Assembly: GCA_031841125.1 (NCBI GenBank)
Contig: CM063112.1
Coordinates: 8,334,603-8,398,602 of the forward strand
Direction: 5' to 3'
Length of the DNA stretch: 64,000 nucleotides
Origin: Acanthococcus lagerstroemiae
Lineage: Eukaryota > Arthropoda > Insecta > Hemiptera > Eriococcidae
How positions within the stretch are numbered: the stretch's first letter is position 1; every line of letters begins with the position of its first letter. This document shows, piece after piece, positions 60,550 to 64,000 of this stretch. The notes below the pieces were generated by a model. The model saw nothing but the letters and a program-made list of their open reading frames with translations. It did not search any database and was not told the DNA's origin. Made by a program: the position numbers and the translations under genes.

Positions 60550-60589
60550 GACTTGCATGACCGGTAGGCCCCATGTTCTTACAGATATA

Positions 60590-61030
60590 CTCAAGATTCG
60601 CTAAAACTTTATAAAAGACTCATTTAAGACCCTTCAAAACTCATTCAAGTCCTTTCATGACTCTTCTAGATTTTTGTAAGGACATCGTTAGGACACTTCA
60701 AGACTTATTAAAGACTTAAAGACTTTCATAGACTTAACGACTATTCCAGTTTAGTTATAGATGCTTCGAAACTAGTTAAAGACTGTTTGAGAATAGACTC
60801 TTCAAAACACTCAGGACTTGTTTTAGACTCTTTCAGATTTTACAAAGTTTGTTTATAGCGCTTCAAGCTTTCTTCAGATTTGTTCAAGACTCTTTAAAGA
60901 TTTTCCCAAATTAGTCAAGAATACACTAGTCGCTGAAACTCGTTCAAATTCCAATAAGACTCTTCTAGGCATATTGAGAACTCTCTAAGGCTCGTCTAGA
61001 CTTCTTTAGGATTCAACAAGGCTTTAATAG
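60590..61030 (-). repeat. Degenerate AAGACTT-word block
   Basis: The words 'aagactc', 'aagactt', 'gactctt' and 'agacttatt' recur every 10-18 bases ('aagacttattaaagactta'). It is the reverse orientation of the 50390 block. Similar wording resumes at 63205-63300, on the other side of the retrotransposon. Confidence 0.6.
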
Positions 61031-61356
61031 TATATTATGCATTTAGGGAGAGAAGTGATCGTTCTACCACGAGTGCGAAGATTCGCGAAACGAGCGAAAG
61101 CGAGTGAAGCGAACGCACGAGTGTGAACGATTACTTCTCTCCTGTGGTGCATACGACGTTTTTTATCATACAAACCTAAAAAGTGTACTGAAAAAATCAT
61201 AGGATTCTTCACATCAGTGCTTTCTCTCCCGTTTTGGTTACTTTTGCCCCGGTTAGGTTACTTTTTCTCCCGGGTAGGTTACTTTCTCTCCCGGTTAGGT
61301 TACTTTTTCTCCCGCATTCGGGATACAGCTAAAAAGTCGCTCTTTACGACCAATAA
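61031..61356. other. Short spacer with a repeated 'ggttaggttactttttctcc' word
   Basis: Between about 61226 and 61313 the sequence 'ggttactttt.tcccgg' is repeated four times in about 90 bases, a small minisatellite. Upstream, 'gcgaaacgagcgaaagcgag' is a short purine-rich stretch. No gene. Confidence 0.5.
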
Positions 61357-63212
61357 TTTTATGTATTTATTTATTTAATTCGTATTTGAGTCCCCCCCCC
61401 AACAGGTGCCCGAGGGCCCCACTGACAGGGAGGGACAGTAGTTACAATATGTACCTAATTATTATTCTGAAAAACAAAAACAAAAAGTACTTTTCGAAGG
61501 AAAGGTGGGGGATAAAGAAGAAGGAAAAGAAGACAGAAAGAGGGAGAGGGAGAAAGGCACCAGAGCAAGGGCAGAGCGGGGAGTGAGGGGCGCGCGAGTC
61601 CACAGGCGGTAACTGAGAATTGTGAATTGAGAACTGTGGATTGAAGGAGGCCAAGGGGCCGGAACAAACCACACTTGTGGGGTATAAGGAAAAGAACTGC
61701 GGAGTTTAGGACCTACATACCTTCGAGTACTTTAATGACCGATGAAATATACTGTTTCCTACTTGTGAAGAATACGTCGATCCCCGGGTCTTTTTGGGAA
61801 ATATTATTATATAATGCTAGAGTGATCCTCTAGGTGTCACAAATAGATCAGTATTTCTTGTATTAAGTGTGGGGACTCTGAACTGAATACGCATTAAATT
61901 GTTGGAATCCAAAATTTTGTTATTCAAAATATCCCTCAAGAAGGTCAATTTTGCCAAACACCTTCTGTTTTTTAGAATCATAATCTCAAAACCAACTAAA
62001 AGTTCTTTGTATATAATTTCAAAAGAATAATATGTAAAGATTTTGCAATATAGTATTTCAAAAATCTTTTTTGAATTTTCTCAATTTTATTTTTACCTTG
62101 TTGGGTTCTGGGATCCCATATAACAGAGGAGAATTCCAATATTGATCTGACAAACCTAGAATAAAGAATTTTCATTGTTTATAAATTTTTATAACAAGTT
62201 CCATATCTCTTTATGAAGCCAATCATTCTTTTAGATTTTAAAGTTATATGATCGATATGCATATTGAATAATAATTTCGAATCCAAAATGATGCCTAAGT
62301 CTTTTACAAAATTTACACATCTACGTGTATCTTTTTTTATTTTATACTCGTGTAAAATGGGGCGTATTTTTCTTGAGAAGGTAATTTTTTCAGACTTGTC
62401 AGTATTAAATGGTAACAAGTTACTATCATTCCACTCAACTAATGAGTCAAGATCTTGTTGCAGTTTAGCACAGTCATTTTGAGATTTTATAATTTTTATA
62501 AATTTTCATATCATCTGCGTACAGCAATAGTTATAGTTTGGAATATTGGATTTTTTAGAAATATCATCGACAAAAATTAGAAATAGGTATGGACCCAAAA
62601 CCGAACCCTGGGGAACACCAAATACACGCCACTCCTTTATACTCGACAAATTGCATTCTGCTATTAAGTAGGAGTGAAATAGAGTTATTAGATCTTTTGA
62701 AAAGCCAAAGCTGCACAATTTTAGGAGTAAGATTTTGTGGTTGACAGTGTCAAAGGCCTTTGAAAAATCCGTTTAAATGGTATCTGTTTGCCCACCCTTA
62801 GAGAGGGTTATATTGACATCATATGTGAAGTTCATTAGATTTGTCTGCACTGAATATCCCTTTCTAAAGCCATGTTGACACGGAGATAGGATATTTTTGG
62901 ATAGAATGTATAGATATTTGTGCAAAACAGTTTCCAAAATTTTGGCCGCGAGTGGAATTAGAGAGATGGGACGATGATTTTTTATTTCGTTTATTTTGCC
63001 CGACTTGTAAAGTGGAATAACTTTCGACATTTTCCATATTGTTGGATAAATACATGTCTCGAGGATAGTATTGCTGACATCAGTTAAAGGAGTAATTAAA
63101 AAGTGTGAGCAAGTTTGAAATATGTATGGTGGAATGGAATCAGGGCCACAAGATGATTTAGGTTTAAGGTCATGCAGGGCACATTTTATATCCTCGATAG
63201 TGATCACACCTA
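61357..63212 (-). pseudogene. Jockey/CR1-like non-LTR retrotransposon, RT domain to 3' tail, 5'-truncated
   Basis: On the minus strand the conserved RT blocks follow in order: 'LKPKSSCGPDSIPPYIF' (about 63165), 'NHRPISLIPLAAKILE' (about 62980), 'QHGFRKGYSVQTNLMNF' (about 62880), then after one stop 'FSKAFDTVNHKIL' (about 62770), 'GVPQGSVLGPYLFLIFVDDI' (about 62615), 'VKDLGIILDSKL' (about 62295) and 'RSILEFSSVIWDP' (about 62140). The second catalytic block, normally with FADD, reads 'NYCCTQMI', so it is altered. The ORF decays after about 62000. A purine-rich untranslated region (about 61480-61570) and an 'aataaataaat' tail follow at about 61357-61380. The endonuclease is missing, and the 5' limit coincides with AAGACTT-type sequence at 63213. 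Only a few stops interrupt the RT. Confidence 0.9.
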
Positions 63213-63300
63213 CTGATATAAGAATCTTTAAGACTTTTTCAGAATTGTTAAGAATACTCTAAGACCCTAAGACGCTATAATACTCGAAATTTTGAAACCA
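63205..63300 (-). repeat. Degenerate AAGACTT-word block, continuation
   Basis: The words 'ctttaagactttttc', 'aagaatactctaagaccc' and 'taagacgc' continue the wording of 60590-61030, so the retrotransposon at 61357-63212 probably inserted within one such block. Confidence 0.5.
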
Positions 63301-64000
63301 GTGCTAGTAAAATTCTCACGTTGGCTATAAAAGTGAGGCTACTGAGCCGATCCTTCACAGCAACTTGAGGAATAGTGCAATGGACTACAAATTCTGAGCA
63401 CTCGGTGCATACAGCGCCACTTCACACACAAATGAATGAATATTACAATTTTCCTAAAGGGGGGGGGGAGTGTTCCAGGATTCCTTATTCGGAAGTTTTG
63501 TATTTACAGCATGTGAGACAATGAAAGATCGCCGACCCTGGGAAGATGATATAGGTGGTGCTCGAAGTCCTGCCTTTCACGCTACCGGATCCTTTGAGCA
63601 GAAACATATCCCTGCGATACACATTTTACAACGTAACAAGAGAATTCGTTCGGATATTGTGCACCGTCGTCTATTGATGAAAATACCTCTGTTCCTTTGA
63701 TCTGGAGAAGAGTGAAAGAAAGAAAGAACTCTCCCTCGCACTACGATGCACTTTTACAACATGCAAAAATGCGCGACCGTACGGCCTTTCTTTCTTCTTT
63801 TTCGTATCAGCTAACGTTTTAATTTAATGTAAGGAAGCGTTCGCTTCCTCGGAGCAGATAAAGTTAACAAGTTGTTGAACTGAAACCTTTAAAGACGCGT
63901 CTATATTCGCCGTCTTGTAATGTTCTTCCTTCGTAAATAATCGAATTACTAAGGGTATAAAAGGTTAGATAAACTGCAGTGCATTAAATGGCACGATAGA
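63301..64000. other. Intergenic DNA to the right edge
   Basis: A G-run lies near 63461. The 76-codon plus-strand frame at 63470-63700 has no recognised motif. The final 250 bases are non-repetitive. Nothing else is supported. Confidence 0.35.

Larger units (their letters stand above)
59465..60575. mobile_element. Outer TIR element carrying two nested repeats
   Basis: The left end CAGGGTGTCTACC at 59465 matches the terminus of the 5839 and 60221 family. The presumed right end 'ccggtaggccccatg' at 60575 is a diverged inverse. The word TTCTTA flanks both sides (59459-59464 and 60576-60581). Inside lie the foldback at 59765-59927 and the intact relative at 60221-60549. The 'ttgtatgactt' wording on either side of the inner element fits one interrupted sequence. 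The right end is degraded, so this is less certain than the inner element. Confidence 0.55.

Noticed and set aside
1..64000. CRISPR arrays, bacterial operons, riboswitches
   Set aside because: Nothing of the kind is visible; introns and eukaryotic mobile elements show nuclear animal DNA.

Overview
The window looks like intergenic DNA from a large, repeat-rich arthropod genome, most likely an insect. The evidence is an AT-rich background, spliceosomal introns of about 70-100 bases, Jockey-, R1- and I-like non-LTR retrotransposons, a Gypsy remnant with an insect-type SAP/coiled-coil gag, a Helitron helicase, a tRNA-derived SINE and many short hAT-type MITEs with 8-bp target duplications. There are no bacterial operons. 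Most open reading frames are chance frames; only those with family motifs or coherent splice structure are annotated. The species cannot be determined from the window.

Layout. 1-2300: a composite repeat, then a GC-rich antisense R1-like retrotransposon end. 3010-4340: the one convincing host gene, on the minus strand, with at least five exons and all visible introns in phase 1; I do not recognise its family. 5839-6753: a TIR element containing a second element. 8476-16800: several MITEs and inverted copies of the first repeats. 17082-17231: a weak candidate first exon. 19975-22761: a satellite broken by a SINE, then a decayed Jockey-like RT, then a TIR element. 23541-24666: small foldback and TIR repeats. 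30521-33191: half of a foldback repeat, two tandem duplications, and a decayed Helitron helicase. 34849-35175: an I-like retrotransposon tail. 37527-39217: two hAT-type non-autonomous elements. 40663-42150: a rearranged Gypsy with an inverted gag segment. 47960-49847: a non-LTR element split by a MITE and followed by another MITE. 54785-57215: a 2.4-kb T/G-biased block around a long foldback. 59465-60575: a nest of three elements. 61357-63212: a 5'-truncated non-LTR element.

Three signals stand out. First, the unrecognised phase-1 gene, which no single open frame reveals. Second, a degenerate low-complexity family built on AAGTCTT/AAGACTT words, present as eight blocks in both orientations and possibly related to the large T/G-rich block. 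Third, long inverted repeats (55077-55271, 59765-59927, and the gag arms at 41680-42145) that could form long hairpin RNA if transcribed.

The genes do not form a pathway. The mobile elements give a relative insertion history because several sit inside others with intact target duplications. All exon boundaries, repeat limits and family assignments come from reading the sequence by eye; no search or alignment program was run.
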